From: Macquaria australasica
Lineage: Eukaryota > Chordata > Actinopteri > Centrarchiformes > Percichthyidae
Assembly (NCBI GenBank): GCA_005408345.1
Contig: SEMN01000148.1
Location: forward strand, 806,001-870,000
Direction: 5' to 3'
Length of the DNA: 64,000 bases
In this document: positions 32,401 to 43,800 of the stretch, in pieces
Layout: every line of letters begins with the position of its first letter
Numbering within the stretch: the first letter of the stretch is position 1
Made by a program: the position numbers and the translations under genes
The notes under the pieces: model-generated
What the model was told of the DNA's origin: nothing
The model's database searches: none
Seen by the model: the letters and a program-made list of their open reading frames with translations, nothing else

Positions 32401-35050
32401 CATTGCATAGAATGATGATAACACAAGGTACAGTTTAGTCATTATACACTCGCTGCTGAACACTTTACAATCAGAAATCAGTTAATGAATATGAAAATAT
32501 TGGATTCATTAAGGTGATGCTATCCTCTTCTCCCTCCACTCTGCAGACTACAGGGAGGCCTTCGGTCTGTTCGACAGGGTGGGTGACAGCAAGGTGGCTT
32601 ACAACCAGATTGCTGACATCATGCGCGCTCTGGGACAGAACCCCACCAACAAGGACGTGACCAAAATGCTGGGAAACCCCTCCGCTGAGGGTAAGAGATA
32701 TATTTAGTATTTGTTCTATCATTGAATTAGTTGAAGATTTTTGTAATTATGGTAGGGTTTAATAGATTCAAAGTTACTTGAGATACTTTTGGATGTTTTG
32801 TAATATTTGATATATTTAAACTGGATAGTTTCATGCAAAGGAATTCTTTAAAAAATGCAAGTATTCAGTGTCCCAAATAATTTATTTTCTCTTGAGACTG
32901 AAAGGCTACTACAGACTAGTGGTCATACAATATACTACTTCTAGTCCTGTTAATCATAATGATAAAATTGATGATTTTTGTATGGACATCAGCATGATCT
33001 ACAGCGTGCACACTAGTCATTACTAGCAGCACTTTCAAATAAACCTTGTTATAACTGATCAGTAGTTCATAGGGCAGATTTGTCTGAGGTTACATTTTGA
33101 GTGTGTGTAGTAACCAGTAATGCATGGCTCTGTTTTCATTAATCAATGGTATTCATGGTGTTAGGACAATTTATGGCAGAGGCACACAGTGCAACTTTAA
33201 AGTGGGTATGGATTAGATTATTAGGATCATAAAAAATTGTTATAGAGAGAACACATGGAGCAGATCTGTCCCAAACATCTCTCAGGAATGAAGCAAATAT
33301 AGAAGGGACAAAATCTCCACCTTTGAATAAATTTAGAGTAAATACTCACAGGCTGGAAATCCTGCTTGTGCTGCTCGCTGGTCATTGAAATGGTCACCTT
33401 GCTACATGTACTGTCCCACCCTGTGAAGTACAGCACTATGCTCTTGTTGTCCACACCTGTCCACATCCTGCTGAGATGGTTAGTGAGGTCAGACATGCAA
33501 CACATTTGAATCTTTTAACCCTTAGAGGTCAGTGCAACAATGCTTTTCTTCTATTCATGAATTGGTCTTGTGTTGCTCTTTAGCTTGGTAATATCGTGCC
33601 TCTGATCTAGTCTGTGCAGACAGGCGATGATGCAGGTGTAATTCTCTGTAACCATTAAACCAAAATAGCCCCATGATGCTCAATCATTGCTGACAGAACC
33701 AGTACAGTACTGCACTCTGCACTGCAGCACAGTCAAGATTGTAGCAAGTCAGCAAAATACCAAATAGGATTATGCGTGAAAAATAAAGAAATAAACAAAA
33801 CATGCATCTGTCCAATTTGTCAGAAAAACCTCACTATGCTCCACCATGAACCTGCAAAACCTGTAGAGATGTAGAGCCTGTAGTAGAAAGGTGGAGATAT
33901 ATTATTGATGCTGAAAATGTGTTAATAAGGGGCTTGTCCATGTGGTGCCTGTTGTCTCAAACCTGCCTGGCTTGTTCACCTCTGGATGGAACTGAATATC
34001 ATTTATGTCTCCTTTCATGCAGACATGGCCAACAAGAGAGTAGAGTTCGAGGGTTTCCTGCCCATGCTCCAGACCGTCATCAACAGCCCAAACAAGGCAG
34101 GATTTGAGGATTACGTTGAGGGTCTGCGTGTCTTTGACAAGGAGGGCAACGGCACAGTGATGGGTGCTGAGCTGCGTATTGTTCTGTCAACACTGGGTGA
34201 GTCAGGCCGGGGCACTGGTGTGTCTCTCTGAGTATATGTGTGTGTGACTATGTATGTGTGTTATTAATACTGGTTGTCCTCTGCCTCCCCCTACAGGAGA
34301 GAAGATGACTGAGTTTGAGATCGATGCTCTCATGACAGGACAGGAGGACGAGAACGGTTGTGTCAACTATGAGGGTGAGCCACAAATTACAACATTATGA
34401 CTAGTAATATATGCTAACGTGTCAATGATTTATATTCTACACCTTTTGTGTATTACTTAACATATTAAATAATTATAATGCAATAATTCTTATATCATTT
34501 TAAAGTGGCACTGCACCATTTTTACCCTTTAAGTTCAGTTTTCTTGGAGAATACCACTCAGTCTGTGAAAACAGTTGTATGTCTTCTCTGGCTCTGGTTG
34601 GAGCTTTACAAAATTAAAAAAAAAATAACCTTGATTATGTCATCATAACGAAAGATGCTGCTGAGTTGTATTATGGGAAATGTAGGATCCAGCTTGACCC
34701 ATACTAGGAACTAAAAGTCAGGATATCTCAACATGTGCTGCTTCAATTTTGATCACTTTTTTAAATCTATCTCTTACGAAAGTGTCAATTTCCACTTTCC
34801 ACAGATATCCCAATAAAATGAATATACAGTATATTGTATGGTGCATAAACCAGACCAACCTCATTTTACTGTGTTGTAGCCAATTTCTCAACTGTCATTT
34901 ATAGTCCAACAAATCCTTTAACAGACTTTATTGGATTATTTGCTTATTCTTCTCCTCACTCACTCATTGTCCCTCTCTCCTATCCTCTCTGTGTGCTGCT
35001 CTGGCCGATCTTCATCTGCAGCCTTTGTCAAGCACATCATGTCTGTGTAA
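29315..35050 (+). CDS. myl1: Myosin essential (alkali) light chain 1, fast skeletal MLC1f type; complete, 6 exons
   Basis: Essential light chain that wraps the IQ motif of the myosin heavy-chain lever arm in fast muscle. Exons 29315-29449, 30299-30326, 32547-32690, 34023-34196, 34297-34374 and 35022-35050 sum to 588 nt (195 residues plus stop); human MYL1 has 194. The N terminus is the long-isoform extension: MAPKKDAKAPAKK then an Ala-Pro repeat, the actin-binding arm of MLC1f. Then come the EF-hand lobes with REAFGLFDR, EGLRVFDKEGNGTVMGAELR, NYEAFVKHIMSV at the C terminus. EF-hand loops are degenerate, as usual for this family. The start has a promoter upstream and no earlier in-frame ATG in the expected UTR. 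Regulation is probably muscle-specific from the TATA/MEF2/CArG context. Identity is very sure. Confidence 0.97.
30299..30326 (+). CDS. myl1: myl1 exon 2 (28-nt microexon)
   Basis: VEFSADQIE plus one base of Asp55. The size of 28 nt is the standard one for this exon in the family. Acceptor CTTCTAG, donor GTAAGT. Confidence 0.93.
30327..32546. other. myl1 intron 2 (2.2 kb)
   Basis: AT-rich, no exon recognised. A GC-richer patch at about 31490-31650 has promoter-like motifs. No coding exon for an MLC3f-type short isoform was found here. Confidence 0.5.
31530..31645 (+). promoter_or_regulatory. myl1: Candidate internal promoter/enhancer in myl1 intron 2
   Basis: Contains GCCTTTAAAAGGAG (CArG-like but seven A/T, 31540-31550), CTTTTAAAAGAG near 31595, a GA repeat at 31620-31634 and CAGCTG at about 31640. 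In mammals the MLC3f isoform starts from an internal promoter of this gene. Inference only; no matching downstream first exon seen. Confidence 0.25.
32547..32690 (+). CDS. myl1: myl1 exon 3
   Basis: Residues 55-102 plus one base of Asp103 (YREAFGLFDRVGDSKVAYNQ; MLGNPSAE), first EF-hand lobe. Acceptor TCTGCAG, donor GTAAGAG. Confidence 0.96.
32691..34022. other. myl1 intron 3 (1.3 kb)
   Basis: AT-rich intronic sequence. The minus frame at 33227-33505 has no recognisable homology. Nothing else supported. Confidence 0.6.
34023..34196 (+). CDS. myl1: myl1 exon 4
   Basis: Residues 103-160 plus one base of Gly161 (VEFEGFLPMLQ; EGLRVFDKEGNGTVMGAELR). Size 174 nt as in other essential light-chain genes. 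Acceptor CATGCAG, donor GTGAGT. Confidence 0.97.
34297..34374 (+). CDS. myl1: myl1 exon 5
   Basis: Residues 161-186 plus one base of Ala187 (EKMTEFEIDALMTGQEDENG then CVNYE). Size 78 nt, the family norm. Acceptor CCTACAG, donor GTGAGC. Confidence 0.97.
34375..35021. other. myl1 intron 5, possible dispersed repeat at about 34500-34925
   Basis: Between AAAGTGGCACTGCACC and AACAAATCCTTTAACAGAC is sequence resembling dispersed fish repeats (TTATGGGAAATGTAGGATCC; CAATAAAATGAATATACAGT). Family not assigned. Confidence 0.35.
35022..35050 (+). CDS. myl1: myl1 exon 6 (C terminus and stop)
   Basis: Completes Ala187, then FVKHIMSV and TAA at 35048-35050. Acceptor CATCTGCAG. Confidence 0.96.
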
Positions 35051-35575
35051 GGACCCTGCTACTGCGGTGGTGAGCATCATATATGTGCAGACCCCATGGT
35101 GTCGCGACATCCACTCGCTGTTTCCTGTACCACCTGAGGAAGCAGGGGGAACAAAGGACTATGAGATGTCATTTCCTGAACCCTTCTTTTATTTTGTTCT
35201 AAACTTTTTTTTTTTTTTTTTGTCCATCTGGTGCTTTTTCTCTCTCCTCCTCCTCCTCCTGCTGTTCGAGAAGAAGTCCTGATTTCCCACAAGCTGTTTA
35301 TTTCCTCATTTTCACCCTGTCAAGTCCCACTGTCTCATTGGGGTTTTTTATCATCACTGGTTTTTACAGTGGAACGGCGATGGAGGGGAAGGTGGGATAA
35401 TGATGACCATCCCCCTCCCGTCACTTACTGTCTGGATGGCTCTCTATCTGCCAGTGAAGTGACTGGTTTGGCCCAGGACTGGCCATCAAAATGAATCCAC
35501 TCCTCATCCAACCCATCCCTAGGTCTTAACTTATTGTATCGTCTGCCATTTCACAATAAACTTTTCACAAACTCC
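35051..35575 (+). other. myl1: myl1 3' UTR
   Basis: Runs from the TAA to just past AATAAA at 35555-35560. It contains a T17-type run near 35204-35221 and a CTCCTCCTCCTC stretch. About 0.5 kb, normal for a light-chain mRNA. Confidence 0.7.
35555..35560 (+). terminator. myl1: myl1 poly(A) signal AATAAA
   Basis: Canonical AATAAA about 505 nt after the stop codon, followed by a T-rich stretch. Confidence 0.75.
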
Positions 35576-35647
35576 CATTTTATTTCCAAATGTTTGACTC
35601 TATTTATTTGATGCAAATCATTTGCATAATTAAATTTAGCCATGTTA

Positions 35648-35915
35648 AAGGAATAGTTTGACATTTTTGGAAATACGCTTATTCGCTTTCTTTTTGAGAG
35701 TTAGATGAAAAGATCGATACCACTCTCATGCCTGTCCATCAAATATGAAACTACATTACATAACCATGTAATGATTAACCATTACATTTTTTTGCTGTTT
35801 CCCTGTTTCCAGTCTTTATGCTAAGCTAAGCTAAACTTCATATTTACCGTACGAACATGAGTGGCATCGATCTTCTCATCCAACTCTCACAAAGAAAGCA
35901 AATAAGCCAAACTAC
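35648..35915. mobile_element. MITE-like teleost element with long inverted arms
   Basis: The left arm (GCTTTCTTTTTGAGAGTTAGATGAAAAGATCGATACCACTCTCATG, 35686-35730) is nearly the reverse complement of the right arm (ACATGAGTGGCATCGATCTTCTCATCCAACTCTCACAAAGAAAGC, 35855-35899). The centre holds GTCTTTATGCTAAGCTAAGCTAA. I know this as a very common percomorph repeat. It lies between the two convergent genes. Confidence 0.75.
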
Positions 35916-35959
35916 TGACTATTAATTGTATATCTTGTAATCTAAATAGAAGACAACAC

Positions 35960-37581
35960 TCCGGTATCACTTTTTGTCCTTTTTATTGTCATTAATTGTA
36001 ATTGTAATTGGTGTCATATCAACAAGAAAAAAACTGCGTACATCTACTTGACCTTTTAAATACATTTACAGTTGCTGTAGGGTGGAGCAGGAGGTGGGAA
36101 GGGGCCACACGGAGATGGGGTATGCAGAAAAAACACAGAAGCAAACAAACAGTTGCAGGTGAGGGCAGTAATTAGGCAGGAGGCAGGATATACCACAAAT
36201 GGTGTCTGAAAAAGAAACTAGATCACCCAAACACTTTTTCCTAACAGATGTAACAGGATCCGAGTTCCCTCGGCCGTTTTATTTTTCTTCATGAATTGTC
36301 TTTTTAATGGATTTTTCAAAATACTTTTTTCCACTTTCGTCTCCCACATATTGCAACAAAACATCCAGATACGGTAGCATACGTCGTAAAACGGCATGGG
36401 ATCTGCACCAAAACGCACACACACAGACAGATTTCAGAGTAGCTGCATCTTCTGCTAAATCTCAGGCCGCATTTTCCTCTGTGGTTCAGACAACCGACAG
36501 TCCTGACGAGTGCAACCTCAGCCTGTGTTAGCGGAGGGATGTCCGTACTGTTCATTCACGTGAGCTGAATATCTGCAGCTGTAAAGACTTTTAGCTGTTT
36601 CCCTTTTTGGATGGAGGTTTGTGGAATGAGCTCCGGTGTTTAATATTGTCCTGATATATAAACAGGCATCTATATTGAACTACTGAGCAGGTACAAGTGT
36701 ATGATGCTCTTCAACAGGACTGAGATGCATTCCTTAGCAACACCAAATCAGCTGTCTGACACTGTCACCAAGCATTACACTGTAAACAACTAATAACTAC
36801 AAAACATGAACTTGTTTAATCTTTATCCAATAATTGAGGAAATAACTTACTAAAACCCTTTTTTTAGATTACAAAATAGCCTCTTTTAATATTAGAATCA
36901 ATACATGCTTGTCATAACATGACCTAGTTCTTGCAGTAATGCAATTTTACAGGTATATTTTATAGCCATATTGTCACTTCCTTTTAAAATGTTTTTTGGA
37001 CATGTAGATGGCAAAGAACTTGTATTTTTATACCTGTTTCTATATATATTTGTTAAATATATTATATATTGGATGACAAGAAGGACTTGCAGTAAGGATG
37101 CTTGATTTGTTAGGGGGTTTGGCGTCCATGCACGTTTACTGAGCAAGAACAACACGTGCTGCATGGTGTGCTGGCCACATTACTTCTTATTTAATGTAGA
37201 AAAAAGGCTGTAGCTTCTTCAAAACACTGATCCAGGACCAGTCAAGCCAATACCTACTCCCCACTTTGTATATAGCACTTAATCTAGGACCAGTGCTCAG
37301 AGTGAACTATTCTATGCAACATCATTCAAAAAGAGAGAGGCCAACAAAAGGAATCAGAAATAGCACATATTTGGGTTTAAAATAGACAGGAAATAAAGAG
37401 GACCAAAGTACAGTAGCTCCTAATTCGAGTCTCTACTTAGTGATGGATCTTGAAGTGGATATGTTTAGAGGCTGTGGTTTAGCTGAGGCTGGCCTCAGGG
37501 TGGCAGGAGTGGGCAGAAAAGTTTGAAGGGATCAGGGCGAGGATGTCTGGGACGCAGAGCAGGAATCCAGAGATCGAGGGT
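35960..37581 (-). other. map2: Probable map2 3' UTR
   Basis: From the TGA at 37582 to a minus-strand AATAAA (35982-35987) followed, in sense, by a GU-rich GTGTTGTCTTC. About 1.6 kb, in keeping with the long 3' UTRs of this gene. The minus frames at 36218, 36316 and 36898 are not coding by homology. Confidence 0.45.
35982..35987 (-). terminator. map2: Candidate map2 poly(A) signal
   Basis: TTTATT on the plus strand, AATAAA in the map2 transcript, with GU-rich sequence about 25 nt downstream. Other AATAAA-like sites exist, so the choice is uncertain. Confidence 0.4.
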
Positions 37582-37803
37582 TCACAAACCCTGCTTGGCC
37601 AGAGCTGCAGTGACATCCTCAGCCAGGGTTGCTAACTGCGGCGACTCCATCATGTTGAGACTGCCAGAGGATGATAGGTGGCTCTCCCGTTGGCGGTGGG
37701 GGGACACAGAGCCGGACAGGCCCGGCGACTGGACGACGATCTCAGCCCCGTGGTCCACTCGTGCCTTGGCCTGGTCGCGAAACATCAGCCTGTGGCTCTC
37801 AAT
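37582..37803 (-). CDS. map2: map2 last coding exon (C terminus)
   Basis: Seventy-three codons and TGA (37582-37584). Contains DQAKARVDHGAEIVVQSPG and the invariant end ESPQLATLAEDVTAALAKQG plus Leu. Acceptor CTGTTAG, phase 0. Confidence 0.97.
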   Translation of the reverse strand: MESHRLMFRDQAKARVDHGAEIVVQSPGLSGSVSPHRQRESHLSSSGSLNMMESPQLATLAEDVTAALAKQGL

Positions 37804-40800
37804 CTAACAGAGGCGGGTGGTGTGACGTGAGATGTAGAAGGGGAAGAATACGTCATTTTCATATCATGTAGAAGGAAATTATGTATATTATGCATCTTTG
37901 TGAATCAGCTTTAGAACAACTGCAAATAGAAAAACTCTTGTTCCAGGCTGTTGCTCTTAGTCCTGTGTTGACTTCAGAGTCTAACTGAATACATGAAGAA
38001 CACAACTTGGGGTTAGTTTGGATTAACCTCTACATTATTTATTGATAGCGGCGCATACTATACCTTTACTGCTACTTTCACAGGCAGTTAAAGGAATACA
38101 ACAAGTTTTTGGAAGATTGGCATGTTGAAAACACATTTTTTAAATATATATTACATGTACACTTAATCAACTTTCATTAAAACTTCAGCAGTTTTACCCT
38201 ACATCATATCAGACTATCTATCTTTTAATATTACAGTAATGTTTATAGACACATTATTGATTTTTCTGTCTACATCACTCACTTTACAGGTAAATTCACA
38301 ACTTAAAAGTCTGCGCACCATGACTTGTATAGGTAATGACAAAAAAAGAAGGAAAGAATTGAAAGTGTTTCTTACAAGAGTTTATATCTAAAATTGAGTA
38401 GTAAGACAATCTCTCAAAAACTTGTTTTCCCTTAAATCATGGATCGGAAGCATGGAGCTGACAATCACCATAACATGGCCTCCACCAGGAATGTGGTGAG
38501 CATTATCCAGGGAACCCACCTTGGCTTGGGCTTTGTCTTTGAAGTCCAACTTCACAGTCTCTATACGCACGTTACCGCCCCCTGGGGAGAAGTAAAGGAA
38601 GTGTAGCATGAATTGAGACGAGATATCTACTCAGGTTTACATAATGGTCACAACTGACTAAAGGTGAAAGAAGAGTCTGTGGTTGGAAAGTTTGCTTGTA
38701 CAAAAACCTGGTCTGTTGAAACTGATTTCAGTGGGAAAGTGAATGTGTAATGCTGCAGTGAAAGATGCTCAGCAAGCCCTCAGTGAATAAAGGGACCAGC
38801 AGATGGAGCTGCAGGACCTGAAGCAGTCACCACAACACCATCTGGGAGGGGAGAGGGGGTTTCCACACCTCACAGCAAGTAGTCTGGACACCTATCTTAC
38901 AACAGTATTGACTTAAAGGGCCAGTTCACCCAAATGTAAAAATAAATATATATACATATATATATAGCCAATTACCGCTGGTTGTTATCTAATCATACAG
39001 ATTTGGATTCATTTGCAAAGATTTTAACATACCTGCTACTGAGAGTCCTACCACCACCCCAACATAGTGGAGATAAGTAGAATTTGTGATATCCCAAAAA
39101 ACAATGTCCCTATTACTATCAGTAATCATTAAAAAAGGCTGTGGGCTGTATCTTTGTACTCTGCACCCCTGGAAAGTTTTATAGCCAGCTGCGTTGGATC
39201 ATACACTCTGAGACCTTTCTTACCCAATGAATGTCTGAGGACCAAAACATCATTAATAAAGTGAGTACATGTTTTTGGTTCTTTCACTGTCAGGGATTTG
39301 AATGACAAATCTAAATAGGACGTATAACGCTCTCCGGGTTTGACCCAATCCAGTTCATCAACAATTCATCGACATCCTGCGCCACACTCACACACTCAGG
39401 GTGGAAACACACAGAACACAGCGAGGCCGCCAGGAATCACAACACCTCCCACATGCGGCCGCCTGTGGACAGATCCATCGAGCTGTCAATCCAAATGTAG
39501 TTTGCGTCCACAGATCGGTGCCGGAGCTCCGTCTGACTGGAGTATTATTTCAGGAATTAAATATAAACTGCAAATTCCGTTCATTATTTAAATTGCATTA
39601 GACTGTACTTTATTGCTAGGTTGCAAACAGCTACAGTGCAATAAATTTCATGGCTTGTTTTCACAGTGTCTGACATACTGTATACAGGTTAACACCTAAC
39701 CTCTGGGACTCCTTGGCCCCATTTCCACATGTGACCTGTATCTGGATATATTATCTGGACAGTGACATACCAAGGAAAGACTTGCTAGCTACTGCTACTA
39801 CTTGTAGCTTTTGCTGGGCTTGCTTAAGCTAGCAGGAAGAGGCGGAGTCAGGTGACCTTTTTCTTAAGAAGTTGGTCATGCTTAATGGATGGCATTTACA
39901 CCTGGCTGAGATCCAATCACAATGCTGATCTGATCGCATTCCGACAACATTGCGTTATGCATGCTTTAACCTTGCTTCAACGTGGATTTGTCCTTATCCA
40001 GATACGATATCCAGATCCAGATCGCATGTTAATGCTAGGTGAAAATGGGGTCCTTAAGTGGGATCTGATGTAATACTACCAGACGGATGTCAAATGTGAT
40101 TGGTTACCAAGCTGCGATTTCCCACCCCCTGCAGGTCATAGTTCATTTTGGTGAACACTTCCTATCCTGGCTATCCTATAGCTCTCCTTCGCTGCTTCTC
40201 ACAAAAAAAGAATGGTAGCCGGCAGTTCAGCCCAGCTCACAGCATTCAGTGTTTCTTTTCACCTGGGAGCTGCCCCATACAGCCACAGTCTGAACTGAAC
40301 AGCTCATAAAAGATAGGTACCTAAAGAGCGCTGGACATCCTCTATATAAATTCATACTACGAGGTTAGATTGCACCAGCGACCTTCTGCTCACAAACGTG
40401 CTTGTCTAACCTTTATTCCACCGCCGCCACCCCCAGTGTTACCCCTCAGTTCCCCCTGAACGAGTACAGGCTGACTGTTACCTGGCCGATGATGGATGTT
40501 GTCTAGAGAGCCACACTTGGAGGTCACATGGCTCAAGTCAATCTTTTTGTTCTGTATCTGCACCTGGAAGAAGCAAAGTCAGGAAAAGACAAGGTCAGTG
40601 CTCACAGTTAAGGATATAGTTTATCTGATCTGTACTAAACTGCTGTTGGAAGAAAATGTTGGGTATCAACTGAGAATTAAAGGCTGCAGTTTTCCACATT
40701 CCAACACAGTGATATCTAATTCCATGTAATTATTAGGGAACACAAGCAAGAAAGCACAAGAGCAGAAAACCAGTGACTATTAAATAACAGTCCTTGTGTT

Positions 40801-43800
40801 CTGCTGTGCGGAGATCTGCTGGTGTCTCCTAAAGCGACCAAACCAAGATTGAATACAAACTATGTGCTGTAGCTATGTCTCGAGCTAAAGATGTTTTGGC
40901 ACATTCAGGAAACCTGTCAAATATACACCATAACAGAGAGGATTCAGGGTAAGACAGAAAAGTAGGAATGCACAGTTGAAAGTGGCCACAGGCGGAGAGG
41001 AGATAAGGATATGCAGTTATGTGACACACCCTGGGGATCTGAAGAGAAGACCACAGAGAGACATGTAAGGAGTGAACCGATGAGACAGCAAACAGAGCGG
41101 AGCTATAAAGCTTTAGACACAGCACAATGAACAAGAAGAGATACACCACGTCCTGAGATGACTCACTGGGACACGCCTGTGGTCGGCAATCACTTTGCCA
41201 AGTCACCGATTTAGTTGATACGTCTTTTGTAACCAGTGATTTGGGTGTTCATTTTTGTCTGCTTTCTGACAGAGCCCGAGAGGAAAAAGAAATAAAACGA
41301 CAGGAAAAGTCAGACAATGATGAACAGCGCAGGCCGTGAGCACAAAATACAGTATGCACCTTAGCCTGTGCATCTAGCAGGAGTCCCTTACACATGCATT
41401 AACACTAGCAAAGACATACAGCATGAGTTTAAAGTCAGAGATGAGATGTGGTTTGTGTCAGCGTGGGTGAACATCAGGCTGCAGGTCGGCTCGTCTCACC
41501 AGCGATCATATCTTTATGAAATCTATTAACTGTACTGTTGGAATCATTCCTATGGCCATGCTCACATTATTCACACACTACATTTGATGATCTTTTTTTT
41601 TTTTTGCATGATTTATAAAAACCTAGTCTAGTATCAGTTTTGGTACTACAGGCTGACAGGAAGGGAAAGGTCCAGTCAGGTGTATCAAGTGCATATTTAA
41701 CTGCAAATGTAGGTCTACATTATAAAACATTAGCACCTTATAAAAGGTAACTAGATCTTAAATACTCAGTAGTGGTGTAATATGTATCCAACTTTGGTTA
41801 TTTTAGGTTATTCAAAAGAGAACTGATGAAGCGTTTGGATAAGAAAACTAAATTCTACACCAGACTTGACCTGGTTAAATGAAATAAATCAATACAAACA
41901 ACTCAAGTTTTCTTCATTAAATTATAGACTTCATTCAGATTCATCTGATTTACACAGAATGTGTTAAAGGCTTTCCAACTGCTAATTTGGGGCCCTAAAT
42001 ATGTGAATCAAGGCACTGGGTGCAAACAGTTTACTGTGCAAAAAACTTCTGTGTCATAGATGTATATATACAGCAAACAAAACCCTCATCAGTTTACTGT
42101 CTGAATGCAAACAGTACTCCATCGCCAACACTGGTCTATTCCTAAAGCTGTGGGGATCCACTCAAGTGATCGGTCCATTCAACAACTCAAACACAAACCT
42201 TACTTGCCCAGTTCAGCCTTCTAGTGCCCTTAACTTTGTCATGTGCTTACTATAAAAAGCTGCAAGTACTCTCATCTGTGCTGTGATTTGAAGTGAGCAG
42301 TCCACCTTTGTGCCATGTGTCACTCATTGTGGATTGACATTAGATATTTATCTCTTATGATATGATGCATGTTGAGAATTGGAGGCACAGAGCTGTTATT
42401 TTACTCATATTTTTGGGTAAGCAAGTTTGGTAGTTGCTAAAATCCGTAAAATGGAAATGTCTCTGTTCATGTATTATTTATATTTGGCTCCATCCGCTGG
42501 CCAAAACATGCCACCAACATCAGATGCCTCTTAAGTTGATTCTGCACATATTGAAAGACCAGTGATTATCATGTTTTCTGTGCATAATGATCTCCACAAT
42601 AACCAGTAAATAACGCCACTACTGCAAAACTGGGACAAAGCAACAGCTTTTTATGTTTGGTTACATAAACTAACAATTTTCCACAAACAATTGCGATTTT
42701 GTTAAACTGGCTGATTTAAACAGCCATGCATTTGCTGTACCACATGAAATTGTTGATCGCAGTCACAGGTAAACAATTAAAAATGTAATCAGCTCTTGGA
42801 AAAAAGCTGATGCACATCTCTGTTGACCCAGAGACTGCGAACTCTTACACACTGCCACCTTTAGATGGCTGTAATCGGAGTTAATGAACTAAGAGGGAAG
42901 TGCTTCATGCAGCATGCTACCTGGATGAGATATGTTGGCATGATGAGTCTTTTTCTATGAATTTACATTGTTTACTTTCTGACTAATGTATAATAAAAGC
43001 AAAACATGAATAAAAGGTGTTGTGTGTTGTGTTTGTAAACTAAAATATCACAGAACATGGGAGTAGTGCACTTTTGACTGTGACAGTGAGTCACCAAATA
43101 ACCAAAGAGACACGGGCGATGAAAAAAAAATTCACCATGGCTAAAAAAGATGCCAAAACTACCTGCCACCTGTACAAAAGTATGCTGCTACAATCCTGAA
43201 TGTTATCAAGTGCTGGAGGAGGAGACATTCAGCCTTTAGTGTCATAAATTCCTCGCAGGACACAAACCACTACTGGAGAATGTCGTGTCGATCAAGAGCA
43301 GTCAGGTAAAGAGCCCCAGCACTGCTGCCTTAATGAGTGAGTGACTTAACAATAAACTGGGAAACTGTAAAGCGAGGTGGAAAAGGAAAAGGAAACACAC
43401 ACACACAAAAAAAACCCCACAACACAACAGAGAAAAAGCACTGACATGAACATCGAGACAATGGACTTGCGGCACAAGACTCACGTTTCCACCTCCTGCC
43501 GAGTAGCCCCGCCTGTCCAAGGACCCACACCTAGACTGAACATGGCTATAGTTCAGCTTAACACTGGGGATGAGAACCTGCAGAGGCGGAGGTGAGGAAT
43601 GAGGTGGGAAAAGGCTCAGGCTTTCTAGCATGGCACTTCATTTTAAACACTTTCTATTCTCCCACTGTTCAAATATTCTGTCAGACATCTAAGTTTGTTT
43701 GACTGCAATGTAGACAGGAATATTTGACCTGGTGGTCCCCCTGTTGCTCTGGACAAACATCATTCAATGGATAGTGATTCTAAACTACCAGGCAAGACAG

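Noticed and set aside
29450..32546. MLC3f-specific first exon of myl1
   Set aside because: Searched introns 1 and 2 by eye for a short Met-Ser-Phe-type exon with a donor; none convincing.
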